From positions 688,887 to 752,886 of the forward strand of contig VTPC01090587.1 in assembly GCA_011009095.1 (NCBI GenBank): a DNA stretch of 64,000 nt. The letters run 5' to 3'. The DNA is from Ignelater luminosus. Lineage: Eukaryota; Arthropoda; Insecta; Coleoptera; Elateridae. The notes under the pieces were generated by a model that had not been told where the DNA came from, did not search any database, and saw only the letters and a list, made by a program, of their open reading frames with translations. The position numbers were made by a program, and so were the translations under genes. How positions within the stretch are numbered: the first letter of the stretch is position 1; each line of letters opens with the position of its first letter. This document shows, piece after piece, positions 14,201 through 29,200 of the stretch.

Positions 14201-17200
14201 TTTCAGATGTGTAGAATGTGGCAAACAATTATTGTAAGTATTTGCAAATTATTATGTTTTTTGTAGAATTAAATAGAGGATTTCCCATAATTTCTAATCC
14301 CTTTGGTTCTTTTCCTTGTTTCTGAAAAACTGGTGATCATAGAAATAGTTGAATGGCTTTGTAGATGTAACAGTAGGCTCTTGTCCCAATCAAAGATACT
14401 TATAGTTATGTATAATAAATCGTGGGGAAGGATAGTTGCAAGAAGCTGCATAACCAAATAATTGCATTTTACCAAAATCAGAGACATTGAACAATACATG
14501 ACATGGTAATATTTAAAAGCATAGGAATATCTGGACCAATTACCACAGCAACAATAAACAGACATTTAGAAATGGGAAAAATTGTAAAATGTAATTGTCA
14601 AGGATGTCTTTGATCTACAATTTCATTTAGGCAAAATTTAAAGTGTTCAGATCACTTTTGGCACAGTTAAAAAGGACGTCTTAGGCATAACTATTAGAAA
14701 AGTACACCAAGAAACTACAGTGTTAAAAATTGAATACAAATTTAAATGAAAAGATTCTCTCTGTTAAAAAAAGTATTTGTAATGTGTGATGAGTTTTATT
14801 TTGTCTGAGTTGATCTTGTTCAAATGTGTGAATGGGTTGATTTCCTCATGCAAAGATATGGCATTTTTTCATTATAAGCATATAGTATGTGTTGTGTTAG
14901 CAACATTATTGATAGTTTTTTCTGAGAAGATCACATAACTTTTTTCTCATTAGTAATTTATGTAAATGTAGACAAGTTTATATAACACGATTATAGTGCG
15001 TAACATGAACATTGCAATTTTTAATCCTTTAGTGGTGCCTGTGCCTGTGTAACCTTCAACTGTTTACACAACTGTGCTTACAGATTAAGTGTCTCATTAT
15101 TCAATATTTGTCATCTTTGTTTTATCGGATGGGTTGCAAGTCTTTCTAATTGGCGCATGTTTGTTTGAACGTAATAGAACACCGCATCATTTCTTTCCAG
15201 AAACATTTGTAATTTTTAAAATATTAATGAAATAAATATTTTTTTCAGTCAAACTAAGCATAACTGAAGTCTGAGAATTCTCAAAAGTCTATCTGATTTT
15301 TGTAAAACCAGAACCAGATTTAAAGAATTTGCTATAAATATTTAAGGAAGGGGGCTATATTCTGTATATAATTAATTATTTTTATGGATTACATTTAAGG
15401 TTAATTAAAAATGTAACCAAAGTAGAAAAAATGTCATTAGTCTGTTAGCTTTTCTGAAACAAAAAGTGACAAAAAATTATGGGACATCTAGGTAGTATGT
15501 GTATACCTACTAATATTTTAACCTTTTCACAGCAACTTATTCAGAATAAATTACTGTGTTATTCTCTGCTTAAAATTAATTGAATGAAAATATTGTTCAT
15601 AATATTTTCATTCAATTAATTCATTCTAAATGTACAAGGCGATTAAGATTTGAACTAACTTCTTTTGTTTTTGACTTTTATATTTTCAATTCTTAATAAT
15701 AAAGAAGCTAGAGATGATAAACATAAATCACCATTTTGTTCTTTAGTGACTAAAAATCAAAAACACAAGAAGTAACATGTTCAGTTTAGATCGATAGCAA
15801 GCTTATTGACTTTTGACACTCTACTTAGCTGTCCAGGTATGACCTCATCCAAGCAAACAAATTGTTTTGGTTTTTTCAATTTTTCTTTTGAGATAAAGAT
15901 GGTATTTTTGGGGATACAGTCATAAGAGCTTTTTTTGTAGATAATTGATCTACCTATACTTGAAAAGGCTTTTTTGGTAGGACTCCATTTTTTAGAATTT
16001 TATAGTAGAGCCAAAAACATGCACTGCACAAACGCTGTTCAATGAAAGTCACAAATTTTGAACTCAATTTTATGTAACATACAGTTGTTTTATACAAATT
16101 ATTCACGCCATTAGATTTCTTGGACAAATCACTATGAGAATCATAAAAAACCTTTTTTATGTAAAAATGTGGAGAAATGAGTTTTACAACTGCACCCTTC
16201 ATATGGTACCAGTGTTGAGTCTCACTGTACATAACTTGCAGTTTTGAAGAGATACAAGATATCCTTTTAACAGAAACAAATGACAATTGATGTTACTATT
16301 TGCAATTTCTTTCTTGTACTATGCCAAGTTCAACGTAGATCTAGTTTCTGTATGACCAATCATTGAGCAAAATCTTCACCAATCTCTTCTCTTCAAAATA
16401 ATAAAATTTGACCAAATTCAACATTTGTTTTTTATTTTTTGTATTATTTAAGGCCTGTCCCTCAATTCAACACTCTAGGGTTCCAAAAACCTCTCTTTTT
16501 ACTGCCAGGTGGCACTTCCTTCGTTGTAGTTAAGTAGGATGTAGATCAGATACCAGAAAAACTCTTGAAAGCAGAAACATGGCTCAACCGCTCCAGTCCT
16601 CGTCCTAATTTTAGTACTTCATTGAAATTAAACATGGGCCATGTGCAATAAAATAAGTAGTAAAACATCTGTAAAAACACCTAACTTGACATGACAATCC
16701 TATCAACAATTTTGGTCTATCTAGAACAAAGAATATTTAACATTTATAAATTACTATTATTTAAATTTCAAAACTGTATAGGTTTTAGAAGCATATTTAG
16801 TAATCAAATTTCTTATAATCTGAACAGACTACTTTATGGCTTCTAATGCTATAATTTCTACTAGTTTTTCGGGTTGGGTTGTTCAAGTCTACTTAATGAA
16901 ATTAGTCTATTTTCATTCTCTGTTCACCTTCCTGTCTAATTCTGTCTTCTATCATTACTTATAAATGATATTCGCTCAAAAATAATTTTAAACATAGTTT
17001 CTAATTTATGCCCATTAGAGTAATTTTATTTTTAAATTACAATTATTTTTACGTATTTTTAGGTTTGTTTGTTTGTTTGGACATTGATAAATGTCTGTTA
17101 AATCTTTAATCGGTATTTTTAATGGCATTCCTTTTACAAAATAACTTAACAAACACGCTGTAATTTATAAACAGGAAGAAAGTAAAATATTTGCAGGCAA

Positions 17201-20200
17201 GTTAAAATAGAAAAGGTTCTTTCTTTTTTTTTTGTTGAAACAAAAGCTACATAAAAATGTAGACAAAAACAAAATTCATAGAATTTTCAATTTCACAGTT
17301 TTGATGTTTTTAACATCAATTAGCAGCTACTTATTATGATTGATTTGTATTATCTAAAGCAAATCGTTTTAAGTAATAAAAAGAAATATTTGATCACATT
17401 TTTATTTTAGTTCTTAATAATTTGCTTCTAATCCGCTTCTTATTATAATTAAATCTTCGCTGTAGAATCTTTAAAAATATGTTGCAATACTGAGTTGTTG
17501 TTACTATGAAATCATTTATAAAGAACAGCAGCTTTGCAACCAGCAATCCTAATAAAATAAAGATAAGCATCATGCAGTGTTATCAGCGATAAAAACTTTT
17601 GATTGATCATATTTTAAAAACTGTGGATTTGTAGCAAAAAATGATTCTGATTTTAATGTAGATTCACATGGTGTACAAATTATGTGCCATTTTGAATATA
17701 CCCCATATAGGATGTTCCATTCAGAATTAAACAATTGAAATCATTCTAATGAAACTGGAAGTCTAGTTGCTGATAGGTTAACAGGACTTGGATTTTGATA
17801 GAAATATTTCCAAGGGAAAAGTGCATGAGGGTGGAGTAGACAAATGTGTATAAAAGATAAAAGGAAAAGAACAAAACCATAACTTTTAGAGTTCCAGACC
17901 AGAAAGTTGAAATTTGGTAATGTTTGCATTAGGCTGAATTCATAAAAAATCATAGTAGATGTGCCATAAAACAAATTTCAGTTTTAAAGGACCACCAATT
18001 AGATTATATTAGGCAACATTTTTCTGTTGCAGTGGTAATGATATTAATTCTTTCACAGTAATTCATGGATGTAGGTTTTAGAATACCTCAGTTTTTTTGT
18101 TATATGTGACTTCAGTTATACTTTAAGATGTATGTTAATAAAAATATCATGACCTACTGGAGGTTTTTTTTCTAATGAACATACTGTATTATCTTAAATC
18201 TTTATTTTGCTTACAAACACAATCCTAAAAAGAATCTTTTTTACAGAGTGGATAACTTTGAAACTCACGAAGGCACACTATATTGCAAACCACATTTCAG
18301 AGCACTATTTACACCTAAAGCTGTAGAAGAGGATACACCTGGTAAGTTGAAAGATTTATGTTGCTGATATTTAGTATATCTTTCACTTAGAAAAACAATT
18401 GATAAAAGTGTTTTTATTTACAAAATAAAAATTATTACAGTGAAACCTCGAAAGCATGAACTTATTATTCGTGAAAATCAGCCCGCTGAATTGCCCCCAG
18501 ATGTTGCTAGAGGTATAAATTAATTTAAAAGAATTTGAAGCAAACCCTAATATAAAACGCCGCTTGTTATCATAACACTTTACCACTATGCATTGTTTCA
18601 AAATATTTAAAGAGAAATTATTAAAAACTACTGCTTTGATTATTGATTACTACCATGAATGTTTTAATTCTTTCGTTGTTGTATATTTGGTTTTAATTTC
18701 CTAAACTTTGTTGTCGTTTTCTTTATCTTTTTTATAGTTAATTAACAACATTAACTGTACTTTTTTTCTTATTAGCTAGTGACAAACCTGATCTGGGTCT
18801 AGAAGAGCTTCATAGTTTAAACGTTAAAGAACGCTTCCAAGTTTTTGAAAATGCCAAGCAAACAACAGATAATCAAATAGAGAAAAATACTGTTAAGATG
18901 GAACGTTCCCCGTCCATATTGTCAAAGCTTGCTCGTTTTCAAGCTAAGGGTATGAATGTTGGCGTAACTGACGATGCCCTTAATGGTGTTCCTGTAGAAG
19001 TAAGTTCATCAGAAGAAGAAGAAGAGGAAGAAGAGATAGAGGGTGAAGATGCAGATTTAGTTAGAGCAAAACGTGTACAGAAAGAGAAACCTTTCCATTT
19101 TTCACAAATGAATGATGTGAAAAGTAAATGGGAACAAGGTAATCATTTGCAAAATAGAGATGAACGTAGAGAAGAACGTAAACAAGAAATACAAAATATA
19201 CGCAGTCGTCTTTTTATGGGTAAACAGGGAAAAATGAAAGAAGCTTATCAACAGGCCATTTTAGAGTCAGAATCAGCTTCTAATTTAAAGAAAGAAGTAG
19301 CACTAGAAGCTTCTGACACTCGTTCTATTAAAGATAAGTTTGAAAAGGGAGAAGTTGCTAATAATGAACTTAGGCATAAAGAGAATGAAGATATGTCTGT
19401 ATTTGAAAGTGGTGAGTATAAAATAATAGAATGAAAAATAATTTGTTACACTGTGAAATTGAAAAAGGAAAACCAAGTTCAAGTAATTCTGAACAGTAAA
19501 AGGAATTATTTATATGTACAATAGTGATCATATAGTTCATTACAAAATTAACCAATAGCCATCAAGCATTTTACCTAATTACCAGGTATTAATAAGCAAA
19601 TATACCCTTGACAGCGTAATATAATCTATTTAGTATTACTGCTTGTCAATAACAAAACAAAATACATTAATATATTCATTATTATCAGAATATACTGGAT
19701 TGATACACTCAACATATTATTTCAGAACACATTTCCTTCGAACTCGTGGTGTTCCAAAACAGTACATTTCGTGTCAATACAGTATATTCGATAATCCCGA
19801 ATACGCTCGTGATATTACTGCTGAATCTAATTCATTTCAGATCATTTTAGATGCTGGTTGGCCACGATGATTTGACAGATTCTGCACTGTATAGAATTTG
19901 GTAATAATACATTCAACTACAGATACATCAACAATGATTATAAACCACGTGACCACGAAATTTACTGTTGGTTAGGCAACACATCTTGCACTATTGGCAG
20001 GTCTGTTGTAATAAAAATAATGTAGTTTTCCAGTGGCGTAGTATTGGATATATGATGAAACTACTTAAAAACTTAAATATTTTAAATTTATCATCACACT
20101 TTGAATGCGTTAAATCTAATTTACCTCGATTAACTCACAAAAAGTAGATTTAGTCTTGAAAAAGACTTATCTTTAAATAGAACAAAACAAACTGTAAAAA

Positions 20201-23200
20201 ACGCAACAAAAAATCACAGAACGCGTGCATGCCAATGTAATTTTAAGTTAGAAATGTACTCGAGTGGGCATTACTCTGTAGGATGGCTAAGTTGAAAAAT
20301 TATATTTTGCATCACTTTTAAATTAGTAGTCACATGGTTTGTAATCATTGTTGATGTTTCTGTATCCTTTGTTAGTAATACCAAATGAACACAAAGATTA
20401 AGCTTTTTCCCATTATTTTAGTATTTAAAAAGTTGATGTTGTGTCAGGATAGTTGTAGAACTGGCTATGAATTTAGGTTTTAAGTTTATATAGAATAATC
20501 TTGTCCGAGTATTCTTCTATTTCTCTTATCTAGTTAACCCTGAACATACCAAGTGACGTTACATGGAAGACCATTATGAATTTCAATAATTCTTTAAAAT
20601 CATAATCAAAATTACATTTTAATGATTTTTTAAGACTTAATAGGTGTTACTGCTTTGAAGATAAATACAACATCTAAAATAATTTGAAATGGATTATATG
20701 TACATATTTTTATCAAATGAAAATAATAAGGTGCAAAGTTTTGAAGATAATTCTTTTCTGCACTTTAAAGGTTTGTGCTATTATGAAAATATAATTTTAA
20801 AATAAAACCAGTTTCTTAATACCTTTTTGATACTAAATTAATATTCTCACATATGTAATTAGCAATGATATCTAGAATTCAAAAGTATAACTATGTCTTA
20901 ACATTTCTTTTTTTAATTTCATAATGCACGGGTGTTGCTGTAAGTACCTTCATTCAAAAGTAATTGTTTTTTACAGGTATAAGTAAGAAATCCCGGACAA
21001 TATTTCAGGAATTAGATGCATCGGGTGGAAAAGCTCCAAAAGTATCTCCCACATCACCACCAAAATTAGGAAATGCAGTACGCAGTGGCCGAGAGGTAAG
21101 GAGCTTTTCTCTATTTTTATGTAAACATCTTTAAGGTTCTTTGATGCACATTAACGTGCGTGTGTATAAAAATTTGAAATTAAAAATTATTTGAATGTTA
21201 GGCGTACTTAGCCAAGCAGGCATCAGAAGATACGGTAAGGTCGTCCGATCAAGTCGATGAGATCACTATTCGTACATCTGATATCCAGGATCGATTTAAA
21301 TTTTTCGAAACTTATAAAGAGCCCCAGCAAAAACGCAAGGAGTTCCGGATGACTCCACCACGGGAGGGACAAAATAAGGTTAATAACTTAACAGGGAAAG
21401 GTGTTTGTTTGCTTCGCTCTAACATTTTTTTTTTAATGTGATGGTTAGTTACTAATTCTGCGCCATTGCTCTTAGTAATGTTTTGAAAAGTTTAAAATTA
21501 AACTAATGAAGTAATATTTATAATAAATTAACGATTTAATATATCACATATTATAACAGTTAAATTGGCTGCTTTCTTTCGGTTTTGGTTATGCAAACAT
21601 TTGAAGTCACCATTAACCGTGTGATGTGTGTATTTCTTAAAATTTGTATACCGTATTAAGCCAGAAAATATGATACGGTTCCTGATGATATTGATTCTGT
21701 TGCATTTTGATATTTACTCTTTTGATTTATGCAGAATACATACATACATCATCAATGAAATGCATTGATGTACTGATTGATCATAGCTTCATGAAGGAAC
21801 TAGCCTTTAGCATAAACTTAAGTTTTAAAAGAATTTCTGATGTTCTACATTACATTTGCATGTTAAAGAACCTCAACCAAGATGTGCATAGTTAAACTAT
21901 GTTATTAACCTTTCTCTCTCTGCCACAGTTGTCTATTGGCCACTAGAGACTGTGCTGCTATTGTAATACTATACATAAAATGGGTTTATTATTGTAATCA
22001 TAATCAGTATATGAGGCATTTTTTGGCGACAAACTGCCACTTTGAAATGTCTGCAATATTTTGTTGTTGGCGTCATTGATCCTGTGTTGTCAAGAAAATA
22101 CATGATTTTGAAATTTGAAATATATAGAAATTTCAATACGTCAGTGTTATAACCTCACTTAATTACTAATAGTAGCTGGTAGTGGTTTGCAATTTTTGTT
22201 GACTGTGTGAATTTAAAACCAGATCTGTTACCAAATGTAATAGAAATAATGCAATCTACTATTAAAGTGCTGCTTAATAATGTTAAATAACAAAAAGTTC
22301 AAAAATGAATTTTATTAATCAAGCTGTTAGATTCCAATTAGATCCTACGAATCATACACATAACCTTATTCTTCATGACAGGATTAAAAGTTACATATTA
22401 GTGCTTTTAAAATATCATGAAACTATCTTAAAATATTTTGATGTGATGTCATAAGAGTGTTCACACCAAAATGCTTTATTTCAAAACACATTGAAATATT
22501 TCATATTATTTAATTGTTAAAAAACGCATATAGTCTCCTTCTATATTATAGAATTCAGGGTAGACTTTAATTTAATCTTATTTTTGCAGTGTACAACTAA
22601 CATACAGCAAATTCAAGTTTTTTTTTTGGTTTCTTTCAAAATCATGGCATACTAATTATGCAAGTTACATTGATATTGTTATATCTTCATTATTGTTTAA
22701 AGTAAATCTAACAAATATATATTGTGAAAGCTGAAAAAATAGGGAATTCAATTATGTCAAGCAGCCATATATTCAGGGTACACCAGAATTGCATGATTGG
22801 TTTAAATTGTCAGAATCGACAAATTATAAAAAAATTAACCAATCAAGCAGTCCCGACCTACACTGATATACACGGACTGCTGCTGAACTGTTAAAGACAG
22901 ATTGCTATTTAAGAAAATTGCCTTTTTGTAACTTAAATTGTTTTTCCCACATACCTTTCGTTTGTCATTTCTTAAATGTTAAAACTGTTAACAGAGAAGT
23001 TATTATTAAATCATATTAAAATTCTCTATTCTTATTTATTTTATTCTTAATTACCACCTACAGTTATGATTATTTGAAATTTTATGAGAAAAGCGTAAAT
23101 TATTTATGTGTAGTAATCTTAATTAATATGAATTGTCAACCTGAATCTGTTTTTACACTGTAAAAATAGAAGAAAATTTAAAAATGAACCAGTTGTCTTT

Positions 23201-26200
23201 GGAAATTGGAGATATTAGGTGGGATATCATATGGGACTCAGCATTTGCTGTACCTTACCGAAGGACATAACCTTTGCTTTAACACCAGAATTAAATTTAA
23301 TAATTCATTATTGTGAAATATCACCTTTAATTTTGCTAGAATGGACTGTTGGCTATTCTCAACATAAAAAAAGTACGCTAAGTCGGTGCTTCATTGAAAG
23401 CATCTGTTGATTTGATTTACCTCTTGTAGGAAACTATAATTTTAATGTCAATTGTTAAATATTTGAAAATCTTAATTTGTCATTTGTTAATGCAGTGGTA
23501 ACTGCTTTCTTTATACAGTGTGTCCCAAATCCGAGGCTCACCATTGGGATCTCAGAAACTGTAAGATATATGAAGTCTATTAAATTAGAAAAAAGTTGTT
23601 TATTTTGGAGATCCACTTACTGATGTTTTTGTTTTTCAAAAAAGTTCGTAAGCTGTACCTGTTATTTAATAATTTCTAAAACAAAAGAAAGATGCATTTG
23701 AGATATTATACCAGGCATTAACAAATACTAGCTAGCTGCTTATTTGACACTATTTGTTGAGAATGTCACATACAAATAATAAAAAATTGTTACATGTCTA
23801 GAATCAAGAAATATTCCAAATTTAGGATATTAAAAGTTTTTGTTCTCATCACCAAATATATTTACTATACCTGTCAATTAATACAGTATTTTCATTTATG
23901 ATGGCTCTATTTTGTAATTAATAATCTTGATTTTATAAAAATGAAATGTGACTAAAAGAACTGTAATTAATGTTAATTATATTTTTCTATATAGTAGCTT
24001 TATTCGTTCACATCACTTATAAAACAATTCGCATCATGTATAAAATTCTCATGCTAAAATCTATTCAGGCATCATGAGAACATGACATAGGTACATGTAA
24101 CTTTTTGCAAAGATTCTTTCTACAATTCTGTTTTAATTCAGTTGGTTCATTTATCAACCTACATTAAATAAAGTAAATCAATGATAGTTTCTTTATTATT
24201 TGGAGATGTCAATAATGTATCATTTTAAAAATACATTTTAATACAACTAACATACTTTTCATGTTGAAGCTTAAGTAGTTGCTTACAACTTTTGACAGTA
24301 ATTGTACTGTGCTTTGGAAGTATCTTATGTTTAAGAATCAATATCAAGATATAGACATTACAATAAGAAATATTGCTGCCTGTAATACACTTCTCTACAG
24401 AAAGTTAAGAAACTATATATTATTTTTTTCTAATAAACAGGGGTCTGTGAAAACAACCAAGAAAAACATGGTTTAACACAATTTACCTGTATCCTTAAGT
24501 GTACTATTTATGAGATACATGGTATCAAAACTTAATCTAGAATTTCTTGTTTTTCTATATCTCTGAAACAGTATGGGATACTGACATATTCTTTCTATAT
24601 TTGTCTACCATTTTTGATTGATTTTGTGAATAATACTCTGAGTAGTGGAGATTTTGGGATGGGTATATAACCATTTTCTTAATAATAACAACATAATTAT
24701 TTTCACACACACTGAAAAATGAAATAAATTTGCATTTCTTACAAATCTACACTTAATTTGGCAGGAGTTCTCTCTCATAGAATATTTTACTTTCAAGTAT
24801 TAAAATGAAATTTTCTGAAACCTTAAAAGTGGAAAAAAATGTGGTTTTTGTAAAGTACCGTATTATTTTTACTTGGTTAAATAACTATACCTTGTTAACA
24901 ATTATTAACAAATACTACAGGGTTATACAATGTGATTGTCACTTAAAGCTATAGAAACATTTCTAATGATATATCCCTATGTATCTACCATGAAAAAAAC
25001 AAGCTGTTTGTAAATTTTTGTAATGCCTTTTGAGCTGTACCATGGCCATCTTTAGTACTCTACACTGGAATGTTTAATTCAATGACACCATTTATAGTTA
25101 ATCTCTGATGTCTTTATCTGAAATTTACTATACAGTGTGTCCAAGATAAGGATGCACAGTATGGGGATCTTGAAAACGGTAAGAGATACAGCATCGGTTA
25201 AATGGGATGAAAGTTGGCTATTTATATGACCTTTTTGTTGGCGTTTGCAAAATCTAGATATCTTGGACAGTTTCAGAGGTATTTAAAAAAAAGTAGGTTT
25301 CTCGATTTTAGTTATTATTTTTTCTTTCTTTTCCTTTATTTGAAGAGATATTGGCAAAATAAAACCACTTTTCCATTGTCACTTTTTGTTCTCTATTAAA
25401 GTACGCTAACAAAATTCCTGTACAACGTTTTGATTTCGAGTAACCATCATCAACCTCATTTTGTTAAATAGGTGAAAAAACAATTGAAAATTGTTTTGAA
25501 TAGCTCTTGTTGTCACGATTCGAATGATGTAAACATGATAGGGTTATTTTGGTTTTGATTTTTTTGTGTTGAATGCTGCTGTGACCAACTGTAATAATTG
25601 CTGTTCATTTTCAAAATGTTGGTTGAGCACATGATTCTTGACATAACCCCAGAGGAAGGAAATCTAACAGTGTTAGATCAGGTGATCGTGCAGGCCAGAG
25701 TACTGCAGAATGCATTAATTTATAGCATAAGAAGTCAAAATAACCCTATCATGACAACAAGAGCTATCCAAAACACTTTTCAATTTAAGAAAATGAGGTT
25801 GATGATGGTTACTCGAAACCGAAACGTTGTACAGGAATTTTGTTAGTGTATTTTAATAGAGAACAAAAAGTGGCAATGGAAAAGTGGTTTTAGTTTTCCG
25901 ATATCTCTTCAAATAAAGGTAAGAAAAAATAATAACAAAAATCGAGAAATCTACTTTTTTTTAAATATCTCTGAAACTATCCAAGATATCTAGATTTTGC
26001 AAAGACCAACAAAAAGATCCTATAAATAGCCAACTTTCATTCCATTTAACCGATTCTGTATCTCTTACTGTTTCTAAGATCCCCATGCTGTGCATCCTTA
26101 TCTTGGACACACTGTATAGCACATTTTCTGACAAAATCGGCCCTCTTCACATGTTGCCAGATTTTAACCTTTCAGCCTGGAACACTAAAAAAGGTTATGG

Positions 26201-29200
26201 CTGTACTTTTAATAAATCATTTTCATTATTCATCATTTCAGCTAATATTAAATTTTGATTCAAATGTCTCAACAGCCTTTCCTGTCAACTATTTGACAAT
26301 TAAAAACCGTTACAGAAATATACAAAGTATGTTAGTTGATGATGTATGTTTGTATATAAGAGTAGTTACTGTAACAAATTTTTTGTGATACCATCAGTGT
26401 GTGCGTGCGTGTGTGTAATATATGAATTGTATAACATGTTTATATCATTATATCAAGTGTTAACCAAAGTAAGGGCACCTCTATTGTTTGTATTATTTAC
26501 TTAGAAAACTGGAACTTGCCACATTTAACATAGTCATTAAATGCCATTATCTGACACAATTCATGACTTTCTATTACTTTCGGTGTAGCCAGAAATGATG
26601 TGAGTTTTGGTATCTTAAACGGAACACCTTGTATATTTTTGCATACTTGAAATTAGAATTCAACTGTGTTCAGTCATGAAAGATTTTCTTTGTTAAAAAT
26701 TATTTCACCATTTAGAAAAGAACTTTAATGCTTCAAGTTTGTGGTAACATCACAATGCATAGATAAAAACCGCACATTATACTAAAAGAAGTTCAAATGC
26801 TGCATGCTGGTAATGATCTTCAGCGAGCTTTTTCTCGTAGATGGCTTATTAATTGAATGAATCAGGATCCAGGATTTTTAGAGAATTGCCTTTGGAACAA
26901 TGAAGCAGCAAGCAATATGGTATCATAGACACTCATAATCTTCATGGGTGGTAGGTACAATGAAAATTTGAATACTACTAGAGAAGAATCATACTGTAGA
27001 TGTTAACATCTGAAGTGGAATACTAAACAACAATACTATTACTGCAAAAATGACAAAACTGATATGGACAGTATAGGGAACCTCCATATTTTTGTGTAAC
27101 AGTCAGTGTTGGTCGTTATCTAGATTGATTTTTTTTAGATAATTCATCGAGATAAGAAACATTTACCTATTATTGTATATATTTCTACAAACCAGCTTTT
27201 ATCTAAATAAAAGAGTAACAATTACATAATAGATTATATTTATTTTTTCAATTTTTTGTTTTGTAATTATGATTTTTTAATTTATTTTTTTTTTTGCTTT
27301 TGCATATTTCAGAAGTTTCTATTTCTTAAGTTGGCAATATTTTAATCTTCCTTCTCTTGTAGCTAATTTTCTTATTAATGGTGACATCGTTTTGTGATCG
27401 GTTGTTACCGTAATTTAGAACAAACACAAGAAGAACATATGTGTTGTGCATGTGCTGCACTCTAATGAAAATCCAGGTTTTGGCACGAATAAAACTATTT
27501 TAATTTTTGCATTATTAACTACTTTTCATTTATCTATTATCTAGATAATTAACACATAATTTATTTATTATCTTATCTAGATTTTTCTTAAATGATCATC
27601 TATTATCTACATCTAGATAAATTTGAAATTATCTATATCCCCAACATTGGTAACAGTGGGGAAATTCTTAAATGTTAAATGACAAGTTTCCTGATCGTTG
27701 CATTTGGGAAAGGTGAGACAATTGAATGGTCTCTTATAAACCTCTTTTTCTGGAATCATTAAAGAGCATGTTTATGTCCAATAACTGAATGAACTAGACA
27801 AAATACTTCTTAAGAGTTCAAGCAGCTTTGGGTTATCAGCGAAGACATGTTGGAGAAAGATTGAAAGTCAATTTACATTTGTATTGGGGATAATGGGAGT
27901 ATATTTGAACAATTACTGTTATAAATAATATGCCTATTAATTAATTTGATGATTTGATCAATTAATCAAATAATAAATTTAACTTTAAATGAGTTTAATC
28001 TAAGAAAGAAGACAAAATAACATTTTGTTACTTTTATTACCTATATTTGTATCTTAAAGTATATCACAATATTTCAGTAAATGATACCACAGGTTGTTGT
28101 AAGCAAAAGAAGTTCTTATGGATGTAGGTTCTTGAGAGCCCCGTTTTTTTTACGTATGAGGTGTTGAAGAATAATGAAAAAATAAATGTTTCTAGAATAT
28201 CTGTAGAATATCTTATTCCATTAAATTTATACAGTGAGTTTGAACAAAATACATCTACTACATCCGTGTTTAGTTTTATGGTGACCCTTATTTTTTTTTG
28301 TTCTTCATTTGTTTCATAATTATGATGGTTTTTTAATTAGTAAACTTAGAAATTTGGAATTTGTGATATTCCCAAAAGGAAGATTCCCCTAAGTTGGCAA
28401 GTTATCACTCTAAAACACTCTATCCCCACCATTTGTCTTGTAGATAACTTGCCAATTTGAGAGAATTTTCTCTTTTTTGGGAATATCACAAGAATTGCCT
28501 GTGATTACTCTATCTGTTCAGCGTGGCAAGTATAGTAACAAAATTCTTAGGCAAACAAACCTAAAATTTCTTTCATATACAGTTAAATTGAATAATAACA
28601 AGAATGAAAAAGTACTGTAAAAGCCTAAATGTTTAGGTTTACTGATAAAGGATGTACCATAAAAGAGGGTGATTTTGGACAACCGAGGCGAGCTTGGACA
28701 CCAGCACCTTACTTTATAATAAAGATCTAGTTTGCCGTAGGGACTTTATGACGAAATTATGAACAATAAAACTTAAAGGAGATGAATATAATTCTTGTAA
28801 AAAGAAGATCACAAACTCAGTTTGTGTGGTTTGTGTTCTGTTAAGACCAGTGGTTGTGCATTAAGAATATTTGCGCATTTGGAAACTTCAGTGTAACTTT
28901 GTATGTGAAAGATGGGAAGTTGAATTTTGAACTAATTCAATTTATGTATGCTGTTGATACAGACCTAAGTTAGATGTTATTGTATGAGAATTCATCTCTA
29001 CATTTTCAATACCACTTTCAGAATTGCATGTATACATTTATGATATTTTCTGGGGTGACTTCGGGCGTAGTACTAACCTACAAAAGAAAAAGCTTGGGAG
29101 GACGACAGTGTCATATAGTATGGTTTTCTCAAACAGGTTCAATGTTTTTATGCAAACGTCGTGCGTTCAACGCTTTTATGGCTTATTAAACAGCATTTGC

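Noticed and set aside
15954-16286. 110-codon minus-strand open frame
   Set aside because: No recognisable domain, AT-driven composition, inside a LIM-gene intron; no flanking TIRs.
18898-19434. A 178-codon open frame with its own ATG as a separate gene
   Set aside because: It is the interior of LIM-gene exon 13; the frame is open upstream to the acceptor at 18775 and leaves through a donor at 19411/19412.
25598-25846. 82-codon + strand open frame in the foldback
   Set aside because: It is antisense to the transposase debris and the right arm of the element; no independent coding signal.
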